From the NCBI GenBank assembly GCA_031549285.1, contig JAVBPZ010000001.1:1-47954 (forward strand): a stretch of 47,954 nucleotides of DNA. Reading direction: 5' to 3'. The notes below the pieces were generated by a model that ran no database searches, was not told where the DNA came from, and was given only the letters and a program-made list of their open reading frames with translations. This document shows positions 36,319 to 44,621 of the stretch, in pieces. The DNA is from JAAYCI01 sp031549285 (lineage in GTDB: Bacteria; Bacillota; Clostridia; Oscillospirales; Ruminococcaceae). Both the position numbers and the translations under genes were made by a program. Positions within the stretch are counted from its first letter, which is position 1. The number at the start of each line of letters is the position of its first letter.

Positions 36319-37452
36319 CTATTCCCGCACTACACGCCCCGCCACCCACACACACTTCTGCCGCAGCGCACCATCCCACAGCACAATATCCGCCGGCCGG
36401 CCGGGGGCCAGGCTGCCCGCCACATCGGCAATACCGGCCGCCTCTGCGGGGTTGCTGGTTGCGGCGCGCACCGCCTGCTCCAGCGGCACACCAAACCCCA
36501 CTGCGCGCCGGCAGCCATCCGCCAGATTCGCCACACCGCCCGCAATGGTTCCGTCGGCAAGCCTCGCTTCTCCGGCAGACACCAGCACCCGCTGCCCACC
36601 CAGGGTATATGTCCCGTCCGGCATCCCCGCCGCGCTTATGGAATCGCTGACCAGGCACACGCGCTGCGGCCCAAACCAGCGGAACACTGCGCGCACCACC
36701 GCCGGGTGCAGATGCACCCCATCGGAAATCAGCTCCACGAAAGCAGCCTTATCGCTGGCGGCACCAATTAGGCCCGGTTCACGCCCGGCAAACGGCAGCA
36801 TGGCATTGAACAGATGTGTCACATGGGTAGCCCCGGCGTCAAACGCCGCGGCGGCCATGTCATAGGTGGCCGCCGAATGCGCCAGCGAAACCACACAACT
36901 ATTTTTCACATGGCGAATAAATTCAGCAGCACCGGGCGCTTCCGGCGCGATGTCCACCAGGCGAATATGCCCTATTGCCAGCGCCTGCAGCCGGTCAAAC
37001 ACCGCCGCGTCCGGGTCGGTTATGAACGCCGCGTTTTGGGCGCCTTTCTTTTCCCGGCTGACGAACGGCCCCTCCATATGAATACCGCGCAGCACCGCGC
37101 CATATCCCGGCGTATCAAAATACGGCAGCGCCGCTGTTATGGTACCGGCCAGCATCTCTTCGCGCAGCGACATGGTGGCAGCCACCACACTGGTAACGCC
37201 ATGCCCCGCATAATACGCCAGCATTTTTGGGAGGCCCACCGGGTCCGCGTCACAAAAATCACAGCCGGCGGCGCCATGTGTGTGAATATCCACAAACCCG
37301 GGCAGCACGTACCCACCCGCGGCATCCAAAACATCCGCGCCCGGCAGGCTGCCCGGCGGCGCCAATTGCACAATTTTTCCGTCTTCCACCGCCAGGTCCG
37401 CCTCGGTGAAGGTTGCGTCGGGAGCGAAAACAATTCCGTTACGAATAATCAA
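36319..37452 (-). CDS. nagA: N-acetylglucosamine-6-phosphate deacetylase
   Basis: A 377-residue amidohydrolase that removes acetate from GlcNAc-6-P in amino-sugar recycling. Landmarks: HTHGAAGCDF (metal/loop), MEGPFVS (metal-binding Glu), SLAHSAATYDMAAAAFDAGATHVTHLFNAM (two metal-binding His) and LVSDSISAAG (catalytic Asp). The start is a TTG at 37452, 7 nt after AGGAGG; the longer frame upstream is not supported. No nagB or transporter lies beside it. Confidence 0.93.
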   Translation of the reverse strand: MIIRNGIVFAPDATFTEADLAVEDGKIVQLAPPGSLPGADVLDAAGGYVLPGFVDIHTHGAAGCDFCDADPVGLPKMLAYYAGHGVTSVVAATMSLREEMLAGTITAALPYFDTPGYGAVLRGIHMEGPFVSREKKGAQNAAFITDPDAAVFDRLQALAIGHIRLVDIAPEAPGAAEFIRHVKNSCVVSLAHSAATYDMAAAAFDAGATHVTHLFNAMLPFAGREPGLIGAASDKAAFVELISDGVHLHPAVVRAVFRWFGPQRVCLVSDSISAAGMPDGTYTLGGQRVLVSAGEARLADGTIAGGVANLADGCRRAVGFGVPLEQAVRAATSNPAEAAGIADVAGSLAPGRPADIVLWDGALRQKCVWVAGRVVRE

Positions 37453-37544
37453 CGTGGCACCTCCTGTTGGCGTGGCTGCAGATACTCTGGTTCCGTTCGG
37501 CGGTGGGCTGCCCTTACCGTTTCCTGTCCAGTGGCCACACCGCC

Positions 37545-37573
37545 TTGCGATGACTGCGCATGACCGGTATACT
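37545..37573 (+). promoter_or_regulatory. Promoter of the DNA glycosylase gene
   Basis: TTGCGA (37545-37550), 17-bp spacer, TATACT (37568-37573); start about 100 nt before the gene. Confidence 0.6.
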
Positions 37574-37675
37574 GATCCCATGGCAACTGAATTGCTATTC
37601 TTTCACAAAACCGGCGAAAAAACAAACATCCTGCCGGAAAGATCACACCCTAACAGGCAAAAAAAGGAGCATCCC

Positions 37676-38245
37676 ATGCAGCAACGCGGCAGCCAGCAAG
37701 GCTTCGGCCCGGTTTTTTCGCCCTCGGCCCGGGCGCTTATTTTGGGCAGCTACCCTTCCCCCAAAAGCTTTGCCGCCGGCTTTTATTATGGTCACCCACA
37801 AAACCGGTTTTGGCCGCTGCTGGCCGCCTTCGCCGGTGTGCCGGTCCCGGTAACTACCGCGGAAAAAACCGACTTGATTCTAAAAAACAACTTGGCATTG
37901 TGGGATTCCCTGGCCCGCTGCAGCATTATCGGCGCGGCGGACGTGTCCATCACCGACCCTGTGCCAAACGATATTGCGGCGCTGCTTGCCGGCAGCCACA
38001 TACAGGCCATCTTCTGCAACGGGGCGGCCGCCCACCGGTTCTATACACAGTTCTGCCTGCCGCAAACCGGCCTGCCCGCCTGCAAACTGCCCAGTACCAG
38101 CCCCGCCAACGCGGCCTTTAGCCTGGAACGGCTGCAGGCCGCCTGGGCGCCGGTGGCCGCATACATGCCACAGAACAACGCGCAAAACCCCGCCGTTACA
38201 CCTCCGGCTGGGGCTCCCTGTCGCCCTCCGCCACCGGGCAGCTGA
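37676..38245 (+). CDS. DNA-deoxyinosine (family-6 UDG-like) glycosylase
   Basis: A 189-residue glycosylase of the UDG superfamily, resembling hypoxanthine-DNA glycosylases. GSYPSPKSFAAGFYYGHPQNRFWPLL near the N terminus and LPSTSPANA near the C terminus are family landmarks. It would excise deaminated adenine from DNA. The start is ATG 37676 after AAAAAGGAG. The last ~20 residues are Pro/Ala-rich, unlike the fold, and the gene's 3' end overlaps the convergent queH by 50 bp. Confidence 0.88.
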   Translation: MQQRGSQQGFGPVFSPSARALILGSYPSPKSFAAGFYYGHPQNRFWPLLAAFAGVPVPVTTAEKTDLILKNNLALWDSLARCSIIGAADVSITDPVPNDIAALLAGSHIQAIFCNGAAAHRFYTQFCLPQTGLPACKLPSTSPANAAFSLERLQAAWAPVAAYMPQNNAQNPAVTPPAGAPCRPPPPGS

Positions 38246-38831
38246 AGCGACACCCACAATACTGCTGCCGGTACAGGCCATACTGTGCCGATAGCTGCAG
38301 GCTGCGCTTATAGCCGTCCTGCTTTTTAAAGTCCGATGGTAAAAATTGTATCCCGGCCTCTTGCGCCGCCTGGCTGCCAACTTCATTCAGCAGGGCGGCG
38401 TTTTTGTGTGGGCTAACCGTCAGCGTGGTGGTAAACAGGCCAATATCCCGGTCTAGCGCTGCCTGCGCCGCCGCCGCCAGGCGCAGGGAAAAGCACACCG
38501 CACAGCGGTCGCCACCTTCTGGCGCCTCCTCCAGCCCCGCCACCGCGGCCAAAAACCGCTCCGGGTCATAGGCTCCCTCCACAAACTGCACCGGATATTT
38601 CACCGGCAGCTGGCGCAACAGGCGCTGCTGTTCATCACGCCGGCGCAGATATTCTGCCTGTGGCCAAATATTAGGGTTATAGTAAAACAATGTCACCGAC
38701 AGCCGGCTGGCCAAAACCTCCAGCACCGCGCTGGAGCATGGCGCGCAACAAGAATGCAACAGCAGCGGCTGCCCTTCCGGCAGCCCTGCCAGCATCTGTT
38801 CCATTTCTTTTTGGTAGTTGCTGCCCATCAT
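38196..38831 (-). CDS. queH: Epoxyqueuosine reductase QueH
   Basis: A 211-residue QueH (DUF208), the non-cobalamin enzyme for the last step of queuosine tRNA modification. Landmarks: HSCCAPC near the N terminus, CAVCFSLR in the middle and QQYCGCRFSC near the C terminus, providing the Fe-S cluster and metal cysteines. AAAAGGGAAA precedes the ATG pair. Its 3' end overlaps the convergent glycosylase gene by 50 bp. Confidence 0.93.
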   Translation of the reverse strand: MMGSNYQKEMEQMLAGLPEGQPLLLHSCCAPCSSAVLEVLASRLSVTLFYYNPNIWPQAEYLRRRDEQQRLLRQLPVKYPVQFVEGAYDPERFLAAVAGLEEAPEGGDRCAVCFSLRLAAAAQAALDRDIGLFTTTLTVSPHKNAALLNEVGSQAAQEAGIQFLPSDFKKQDGYKRSLQLSAQYGLYRQQYCGCRFSCPVAEGDREPQPEV

Positions 38832-39578
38832 TTTCCCTTTTCACAGTTTCTTTGGAATTGGTCAATAATTCTAACAAACATCTTTCACATTTGACCCATA
38901 TACTGAACGCGTCATGAAACATTCGGTCGCAGTTGCGCAGGCAACGGTAAAAAAACCGCATGCACATGGCAACCACGCACTGCTTGGCCCTTGCGCACAG
39001 CCAGGCTGTATGCAGAACGGCGCAAACAACATTCTGGCCTACGGGAACAGATACACAAAACAGGCTATTCGGGGAGTATCCCCGCAAAATTCCTGCCGTC
39101 CCGGCTGCTGCGGCCGGCGCGGCGGACCACCGTTCCTCCGCCCTTTGGGCGGTTTATAATAAATAGTTCCATGGGATTTGGGTGCAGCTGCGGCTGCAAA
39201 ACGGAGCCGGCTTTCGCTTACTGTAAGTGAGGGCCGGCTCTCGTTTTTGGGGAAAATGGCTCACCGCTACGCAAAAGTCTGTTTTCAAAATAAGAGAAAA
39301 GACCAAATCCGGCAGATTTCCCGGCGGTCCCAGGCGCTTTTCCGCAGGAACCCCCTGGTTGTTTTCAAGGGGGAGGCAATGCAGACCTGCCGGTGAAGAT
39401 GTTGGCTTTGGGCTTTGGGGCGATTTGAAAACAGGCGCTAGGCGTGGCAATACACCAAAGCCGGTATGCCTAAGCGGGCCCCGCCGGCGCCAGCCCGGTA
39501 GCACAGAAACACTGCCCCTGCCGGCAAACCGCACCGGCACACTCCTCAAAAATCCCAAGAAGCCCCCTGCAGCCCTCC
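38832..39578. other. 747-bp gap between queH and the aminotransferase
   Basis: Contains the queH upstream region and a long bidirectional hairpin (39204-39240). I see no convincing gene, tRNA or riboswitch; ORFs here lack ribosome binding sites. Confidence 0.5.
39204..39246. terminator. Long hairpin, possible terminator
   Basis: Perfect 8-bp GAGCCGGC/GCCGGCTC stem with an inner CTTAC/GTAAG helix, then TCGTTTTT on the plus strand and CCGTTTTG on the minus strand. It stands far (330+ bp) from the aminotransferase stop it might serve. Confidence 0.5.
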
Positions 39579-40769
39579 TCAGCCGCCCATCTGCGCCAGT
39601 ACCCGGGCCATAATTTCCACTCCTTCGTCGATCTGCGCCATGCTGGGCATGGTGAAATTCGCCCGGAAGCTTTGGCACGGGACCTCGTCATCCACAAAGA
39701 ACGCGTTGCCCGGCACCAGCGCCAGTTTTTCGTCCAGGCACGCCTGTACATATTTCAGCATGTTCACCTGCGGGGGAAGGGTAATCCACAGGAACATGCC
39801 GCCGTCCGGGTGCAGGTAGTGAATGCGCCCGGCCATTGCCGCGTCCATTTTTTTCATCATATGCAAGGCTTTCGCGCGGTAAATTTTCCGCAGACGCGCC
39901 AAATGTTCGTCCATATCATATTCATTCAAAAACCGCTCGCATACCCGCTGTGCCCACACATTGGTGTGCACGTCGTTGCTCTGCTTTGCCACCACCATCT
40001 TGTTCATCAGGTCGGCGGCGCCCACACAAAACGCCAACCGCAGTCCCGGGGCCAGCACCTTGCTCAGCGAGGCGGCATACACAACCAGGCCTTCTTCGTC
40101 AAACGCCTTAATCGGCGGCAGCGCCTCCCCCGAAAACCGCAGTTCGCCATACGGGTTGTCCTCCAAAATAGGCACGCTGTGCTTTGCGCACAGGGCGTAC
40201 ACCGCCTTGCGCTTTTCCAGGCTCATGGTCACGCCGGTGGGGTTCTGAAAGTTCGGTATGGTGTAGAAAAACCGCGGTTTCACGTCACCGGACAGCACCG
40301 CTTCCAGCGCGGCCAGGTCCACGCCGTCTTCTTCCAGCGGCACGCCAATCAGCTGCACGCCATGGCTGCGGAAGGAATTCAGCGCACCCAAAAACGCCGG
40401 GTCCTCGGTGGCCACCACGTCTCCCTCGTTGCACAGCAGCTTGGTTAGAAAATCCATCACCTGCTGGCTGCCAGAGGTAACCAGCAGCTCATCGGTATCT
40501 TTCACCACATCCCAGATGCCGTTCAGGTACTTTTTCGCCGCCACACGCAGCGGAGGGTACCCCTCGGTAATATTGTACTGCAGGGTAGCCGCCGGCTCTT
40601 CCCGCAGCAGCTCGTCCGATATCTTACGAATCGCCTCATCCGGGAATGCCTCTGCGTCTGGGTTGCCGCCCGCAAAGCTGATCAAAGTAGGATCTGCCAT
40701 TTGCTTTAGCAACTCACGAATAATGGAGGGCTTCATTCCGCGGGCCTTGTCACTGTATTGAAACTGCAT
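39579..40769 (-). CDS. Class I/II PLP-dependent aminotransferase
   Basis: A 396-residue fold-type I aminotransferase resembling LysN/AraT and the catalytic part of MocR regulators, but without a GntR DNA-binding domain. Landmarks: SFAGGNPDAEAFP at the N terminus, YTIPNFQNPTG (PLP-stacking and substrate region) and ASLSKVLAPGLRLAF, whose lysine binds PLP. It likely transaminates aromatic, aminoadipate or branched substrates; the exact one cannot be read from sequence. The start is ATG 40769 after AAGGAG, 19 codons into the open frame. Confidence 0.9.
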   Translation of the reverse strand: MQFQYSDKARGMKPSIIRELLKQMADPTLISFAGGNPDAEAFPDEAIRKISDELLREEPAATLQYNITEGYPPLRVAAKKYLNGIWDVVKDTDELLVTSGSQQVMDFLTKLLCNEGDVVATEDPAFLGALNSFRSHGVQLIGVPLEEDGVDLAALEAVLSGDVKPRFFYTIPNFQNPTGVTMSLEKRKAVYALCAKHSVPILEDNPYGELRFSGEALPPIKAFDEEGLVVYAASLSKVLAPGLRLAFCVGAADLMNKMVVAKQSNDVHTNVWAQRVCERFLNEYDMDEHLARLRKIYRAKALHMMKKMDAAMAGRIHYLHPDGGMFLWITLPPQVNMLKYVQACLDEKLALVPGNAFFVDDEVPCQSFRANFTMPSMAQIDEGVEIMARVLAQMGG

Positions 40770-40829
40770 ACAAAAACTCCTTCTGCCCACACCGGGCCTT
40801 TTGTTGTATTCTTTGGTATTGTACACGCC

Positions 40830-42008
40830 TCAGCTGGGAATCGGCGCATAGGAATCGTCCACCGTCACCACCGTGTTAATAGGGTTTTCGCCGTGCTGCA
40901 CCGCTTTTTCTATGCGGGACAGCAGTTCTTCCTTCGCCAGTGGAAAATCCGGCGGCACCACCACATCAAAAATATAGTTGGTATGGCTGGGCCCCTCCAC
41001 CATGCGAAAATCGTGAATGGTCAGCCGCGGGTCTATCTTCTTCACCTGCGCCTCGGTAAAACCGCGCGCCTGGCCCACCGCCTCGTCCCCGGCCGCAATG
41101 GGGTCATAGTGAATGACCAGATGAATGTTGTCCTGTTTCAAAAAATCCCGCTCGATATTGTCTATGATGTCGTGGCTGAGCAGTACATCGGCGTCGCTGG
41201 CCATCTCCACGTGGGCGCTGGCGAACCGGCGGCCGGGGCCGTAATCGTGCACCATCAGGTCATGGGTGCCCAGCACCCCCGGGTAACTGCTGATTTTTTC
41301 CGCCACATACTTCACCAGCTTTGGGTCTGGCGCCTGGCCCAGCAACGGATCCAGCGTGTCCTTCACCAGCCCAATGCCGCTGATGACAATAAACACCGCC
41401 ACCGCCAGGCCCATCCAGCCGTCCAGGTTCACCCCGGTAAACCGCGCAATCACCGCCGCCGCCAGTACCGCCGTGGTGGTGATGGCGTCGTTGCGGCTGT
41501 CGGCGCTGGTGGCCGTCAGCACGGTGGAGTCTATGCGGCGGGCAATGTTGCGGTTGAACAGGGCCATCCAGGTTTTCAAAAGTATCGACGCGCCCAACAC
41601 CAAAAAGCTGACCAGGCCAAAAGTAACCGGCGCGGGGTTTATGATGCGCTCGATGCTGCTGCGGGCCAGCTCTATGCCAATGACCATGACCAGCACCGCC
41701 ACCACCAGCCCGGCCACATACTCGAACCGCGCATGGCCAAAAGGATGTTCCTTGTCGGCGGGCTTCATCGCCATCTTGAACCCCGCCAGGGTGATAACCG
41801 AGCTGGAGGCATCCGACAGGTTGTTCACGGCGTCTGCCATGATGGAAATACTGCCGGAAAGCAGCCCCGCCAATATTTTGGCCACAAACAGCAGCAGGTT
41901 GCAGCAAATGCCCACCCAGCCGGCCATTTTCCCATAGGCGGCACGGACCTGGGGCTGCTGCACCCCGGCATGGTCTTTTACAAAATGCTTGATAAGGAAA
42001 TTTGTCAT
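40830..42008 (-). CDS. Cation diffusion facilitator metal exporter
   Basis: A ~392-residue CDF protein: six helices then a cytoplasmic metal-binding domain. The transport site reads ADAVNNLSD in helix 2 and SADSRNDA in helix 5, giving Asn/Asp and Asp/Asp in place of the Asp-Asp/His-Asp set of Zn-type FieF. This suggests Mn2+ or Fe2+ rather than Zn2+, inferred by alignment in memory. A C-terminal extension of ~70 residues beyond the usual domain is present. The start at 42008 lacks a perfect ribosome binding site; GGGGGAAAGATGGGAT precedes it. Confidence 0.88.
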   Translation of the reverse strand: MTNFLIKHFVKDHAGVQQPQVRAAYGKMAGWVGICCNLLLFVAKILAGLLSGSISIMADAVNNLSDASSSVITLAGFKMAMKPADKEHPFGHARFEYVAGLVVAVLVMVIGIELARSSIERIINPAPVTFGLVSFLVLGASILLKTWMALFNRNIARRIDSTVLTATSADSRNDAITTTAVLAAAVIARFTGVNLDGWMGLAVAVFIVISGIGLVKDTLDPLLGQAPDPKLVKYVAEKISSYPGVLGTHDLMVHDYGPGRRFASAHVEMASDADVLLSHDIIDNIERDFLKQDNIHLVIHYDPIAAGDEAVGQARGFTEAQVKKIDPRLTIHDFRMVEGPSHTNYIFDVVVPPDFPLAKEELLSRIEKAVQHGENPINTVVTVDDSYAPIPS

Positions 42009-42093
42009 ACTATCCCATCTTTCCCCCATATAAAACGGATCTGAAACGGGGCAACCTCTGTAGAAAAAGCATATCATATTGAAGGCAATTATA

Positions 42094-42129
42094 CAAAATC
42101 TCTCCAAGCGGGAAATCCGCCCGAAGAGA
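42094..42129 (-). terminator. Hairpin upstream of the CDF gene
   Basis: Minus strand TCTCT ... AGAGA with an inner CGGG/CCCG pairing, then TTTTG. It probably ends the NfnAB operon. Confidence 0.45.
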
Positions 42130-42207
42130 CCGTTTAAGCAAGCGCCATTTAATCAGTGCTTACCGGGGGGCGAATTTTCCTTCCCCGAACCCATACTCTT
42201 TCCGCGC

Positions 42208-43605
42208 TTACCGTGCCGTTTTGTCCTGAATATACCGGTCCATGGCTGCCGCCGCTTCTTTCCCGGCGCCCATCGCCAGAATAACGGTGGCGGCGCCGGT
42301 CACTGCGTCGCCCCCGGCAAACACACCCTCGCGGCTGGTTTCGCCCCCATCGCCTTTGGTTATAAGGCACCCCCATTTGTTGGCGTCCAGCCCCGGGGTG
42401 GTGGTGCGCAACAGCGGGTTTGGCGAGGTCCCAATCGCCATAATCATCCCGTCCACATCCAGCACAAAATCACTGTCCGGTATTTCCACCGGCCGCCGGC
42501 GGCCAGAGGCATCCGGCTCGCCCAGCTCGCACTGCACACAGCGCATGCCGCACACCGCGCCGGTTTCGTCCCCCAGCACTTCTTTTGGTGCGGTCAGCGT
42601 TTTGAATAGGATGCCCTCTTCCATGGCGTGTTCCACTTCCTCGCGCCGGGCGGGCAGTTCTTCCATGCCGCGCCGGTACACAATGGTCACTTCCTTTGCA
42701 CCCAGGCGTTTTGCGCAGCGTGCGGCGTCCATGGCCACGTTGCCGCCGCCCACCACCGCCACCCGGTTTGCCCGCAAAATAGGCGTGCGGCTGTCCGGCT
42801 GCCAGGCCTGCATCAGGTTCACACGGGTCAGGAATTCATTCGCGGAATATACCCCGCGCAAGCTTTCCCCCGGAATGCCCATAAAGTTCGGCAGCCCGGC
42901 GCCAGAGCCGATAAACACCGCCTCGTTGCCCATTTCAAACAGTTCGTCTATGGTTAAAATGCGCCCGATGACCATGTTGGTCTCTATCTTTACCCCCAGC
43001 TCCATCAGGTTGTCTATTTCTTTCTGCACAATCGCCTTCGGCAGGCGGAACTCCGGAATGCCGTACACCAGCACCCCGCCCGCTTTGTGCAGCGCCTCGT
43101 ATATAGTTACTTCGTAACCTTTTTTGGCAAGCTCCCCTGCGGCGGTCAGCCCCGCCGGGCCCGCGCCCACCACCGCCACCTTGTGTCCGTTTGGCGCGGG
43201 CGGCTGGGGTTTTGTTCCCCCATGCGCCATTTTCCAGTCCGCCACATACCGCTCCAGCCGGCCTATGCCCACCGGTTCCGCCTTAATGCCCCGCACACAA
43301 CGCTCCTCGCACTGGGTCTCCTGCGGGCACACCCGGCCGCACACCGCCGGCAGGCTGGTCTGCTGTGTCAGCACCGTGAAAGCAGCCTCCATGTTGTCCT
43401 CGGCCACCTGCTTTATGAAACCCGGGATATCGATGGCAACCGGACACCCCGCCACACACGGGCGGTTTTTGCACTGCAGGCAGCGCTGTGCCTCGCTTTT
43501 GGCCATCTCTGGGGTATACCCCAGCGCCACCTCGTTAAAGTTCGCATTGCGCACCTGCGGCGGCTGTGCCGGCATGGGACATTTTTTCGGGTCCATGTTT
43601 GGCAT
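42208..43605 (-). CDS. NfnB-type ferredoxin:NADP oxidoreductase large subunit / GltA-like
   Basis: A 465-residue flavoprotein of the glutamate-synthase small-subunit family. The N-terminal 4Fe-4S region (CLQCKNRPCVAGCPVAIDIP), an FAD-binding GAGPAGLTAAG and a second Rossmann motif VGGGNVAMDAARCAKRLGAKEV are present. It starts one base after the NfnA-like stop, so the two are co-translated. With NfnA it would form the electron-bifurcating NADH-dependent ferredoxin:NADP oxidoreductase; many databases label it GltA. Confidence 0.9.
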   Translation of the reverse strand: MPNMDPKKCPMPAQPPQVRNANFNEVALGYTPEMAKSEAQRCLQCKNRPCVAGCPVAIDIPGFIKQVAEDNMEAAFTVLTQQTSLPAVCGRVCPQETQCEERCVRGIKAEPVGIGRLERYVADWKMAHGGTKPQPPAPNGHKVAVVGAGPAGLTAAGELAKKGYEVTIYEALHKAGGVLVYGIPEFRLPKAIVQKEIDNLMELGVKIETNMVIGRILTIDELFEMGNEAVFIGSGAGLPNFMGIPGESLRGVYSANEFLTRVNLMQAWQPDSRTPILRANRVAVVGGGNVAMDAARCAKRLGAKEVTIVYRRGMEELPARREEVEHAMEEGILFKTLTAPKEVLGDETGAVCGMRCVQCELGEPDASGRRRPVEIPDSDFVLDVDGMIMAIGTSPNPLLRTTTPGLDANKWGCLITKGDGGETSREGVFAGGDAVTGAATVILAMGAGKEAAAAMDRYIQDKTAR

Positions 43606-43606
43606 A

Positions 43607-44449
43607 CTACGCGTCCCCCTTTTTCATCAGGAGACAGTCATCATCCCGAATATGCTTTTCAAAATCGCTGTAAATGGCGCCCCGCTGCATCGCCTCGTCA
43701 AAATCCACCAAAAACCCGTCAAACTCCGGCCCATCCACACAGGCAAACTTGGTTTCGCCGCCCACCGTCAGGCGGCAGCCGCCGCACATGCCGGTACCGT
43801 CCACCATCACCGGGTTCATGGATACCACGGTTTTTATGCCGTATTTTTTTGTCACCGCCACCACAAACTTCATCATGATCAGCGGCCCAATGGCAATCAC
43901 CTCGTCGTACTGGTTGCCTTCCTGTATCAGCTTTTCCAGCGCCGCAGTCACCAGGCCCTTTTCGCCGTAGCTGCCGTCGTCGGTCATTATCACCAGCTTG
44001 TCGCTCGCCGCCTTGAATTCCTCCTCCAGAATAACCAGGTCTTTCGAGCGGAAACCCACTATGCTGTGCACCTCGGCCCCTAATTCATGCAGCTTCTTCG
44101 CGGTGGGGTACGCAATGGCGCAGCCCACGCCGCCGCCCACCACCGCCACTTTTCTCAGGCCCTCCAGCTCACTGGCGCGGCCCAGCGGCCCCACAAAGTC
44201 CTGCAAACACTCGCCCTGTTGCAGACTGTCCAGCTGCCGGGTACCGCCGCCCACTATCTGGTAAATGATGGTAATCGTCCCTATTTCACGATCGTAGTCC
44301 GCAATGGTCAGCGGAATACGCTCGGAATCTTCCTTTGCCCGCAGAATAATAAACTGCCCCGGCTGTGCCTTTTTCGCCACCAGCGGCGCTTCAATCACCA
44401 TGCGCCCCACCGTGGGGTTCAGCGCCTGTTTTTCCAAAATTTTATACAT
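43607..44449 (-). CDS. NfnA-type FAD/2Fe-2S subunit
   Basis: A ~280-residue ferredoxin-NADP reductase-like subunit. Landmarks: FIILRAKEDSERIPLT (FAD), VGGGVGCAIAYPTAKKL (NAD) and the C-terminal CGGCRLTVGGETKFAC with the 2Fe-2S cysteines. The start is ATG 44449, ~12 nt after GGAGGGAG. Sulfide dehydrogenase or dihydroorotate-dehydrogenase electron-transfer subunits share this fold, but the tight link to NfnB favours NfnA. Confidence 0.9.
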   Translation of the reverse strand: MYKILEKQALNPTVGRMVIEAPLVAKKAQPGQFIILRAKEDSERIPLTIADYDREIGTITIIYQIVGGGTRQLDSLQQGECLQDFVGPLGRASELEGLRKVAVVGGGVGCAIAYPTAKKLHELGAEVHSIVGFRSKDLVILEEEFKAASDKLVIMTDDGSYGEKGLVTAALEKLIQEGNQYDEVIAIGPLIMMKFVVAVTKKYGIKTVVSMNPVMVDGTGMCGGCRLTVGGETKFACVDGPEFDGFLVDFDEAMQRGAIYSDFEKHIRDDDCLLMKKGDA

Positions 44450-44550
44450 ACTTGTGTCCACTCCCTCCAGATGGCCTGCCACAGGGCAAACGCTGCCCAA
44501 ACCGGCAAAAATCATCCTTATCTATTATACCCGTGTTGGTTTGGCAGGTC

Positions 44551-44586
44551 AACAAAACCCTTCCGCCGTTTTGTGCCAGAAGGGTT
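44551..44586 (-). terminator. Terminator of mgtA
   Basis: Minus strand AACCCTTC ... GAAGGGTT perfect 8-bp stem, then TTGTTG; ~35 bp beyond the mgtA stop. Confidence 0.7.
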
Positions 44587-44621
44587 CTGCCAAGCCATCG
44601 TTTTCACAGCATCACAGGGAA

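Noticed and set aside
36161..36658. 165-codon minus-strand ORF inside nagA
   Set aside because: Out-of-frame shadow of nagA, which has all family motifs in its own frame.
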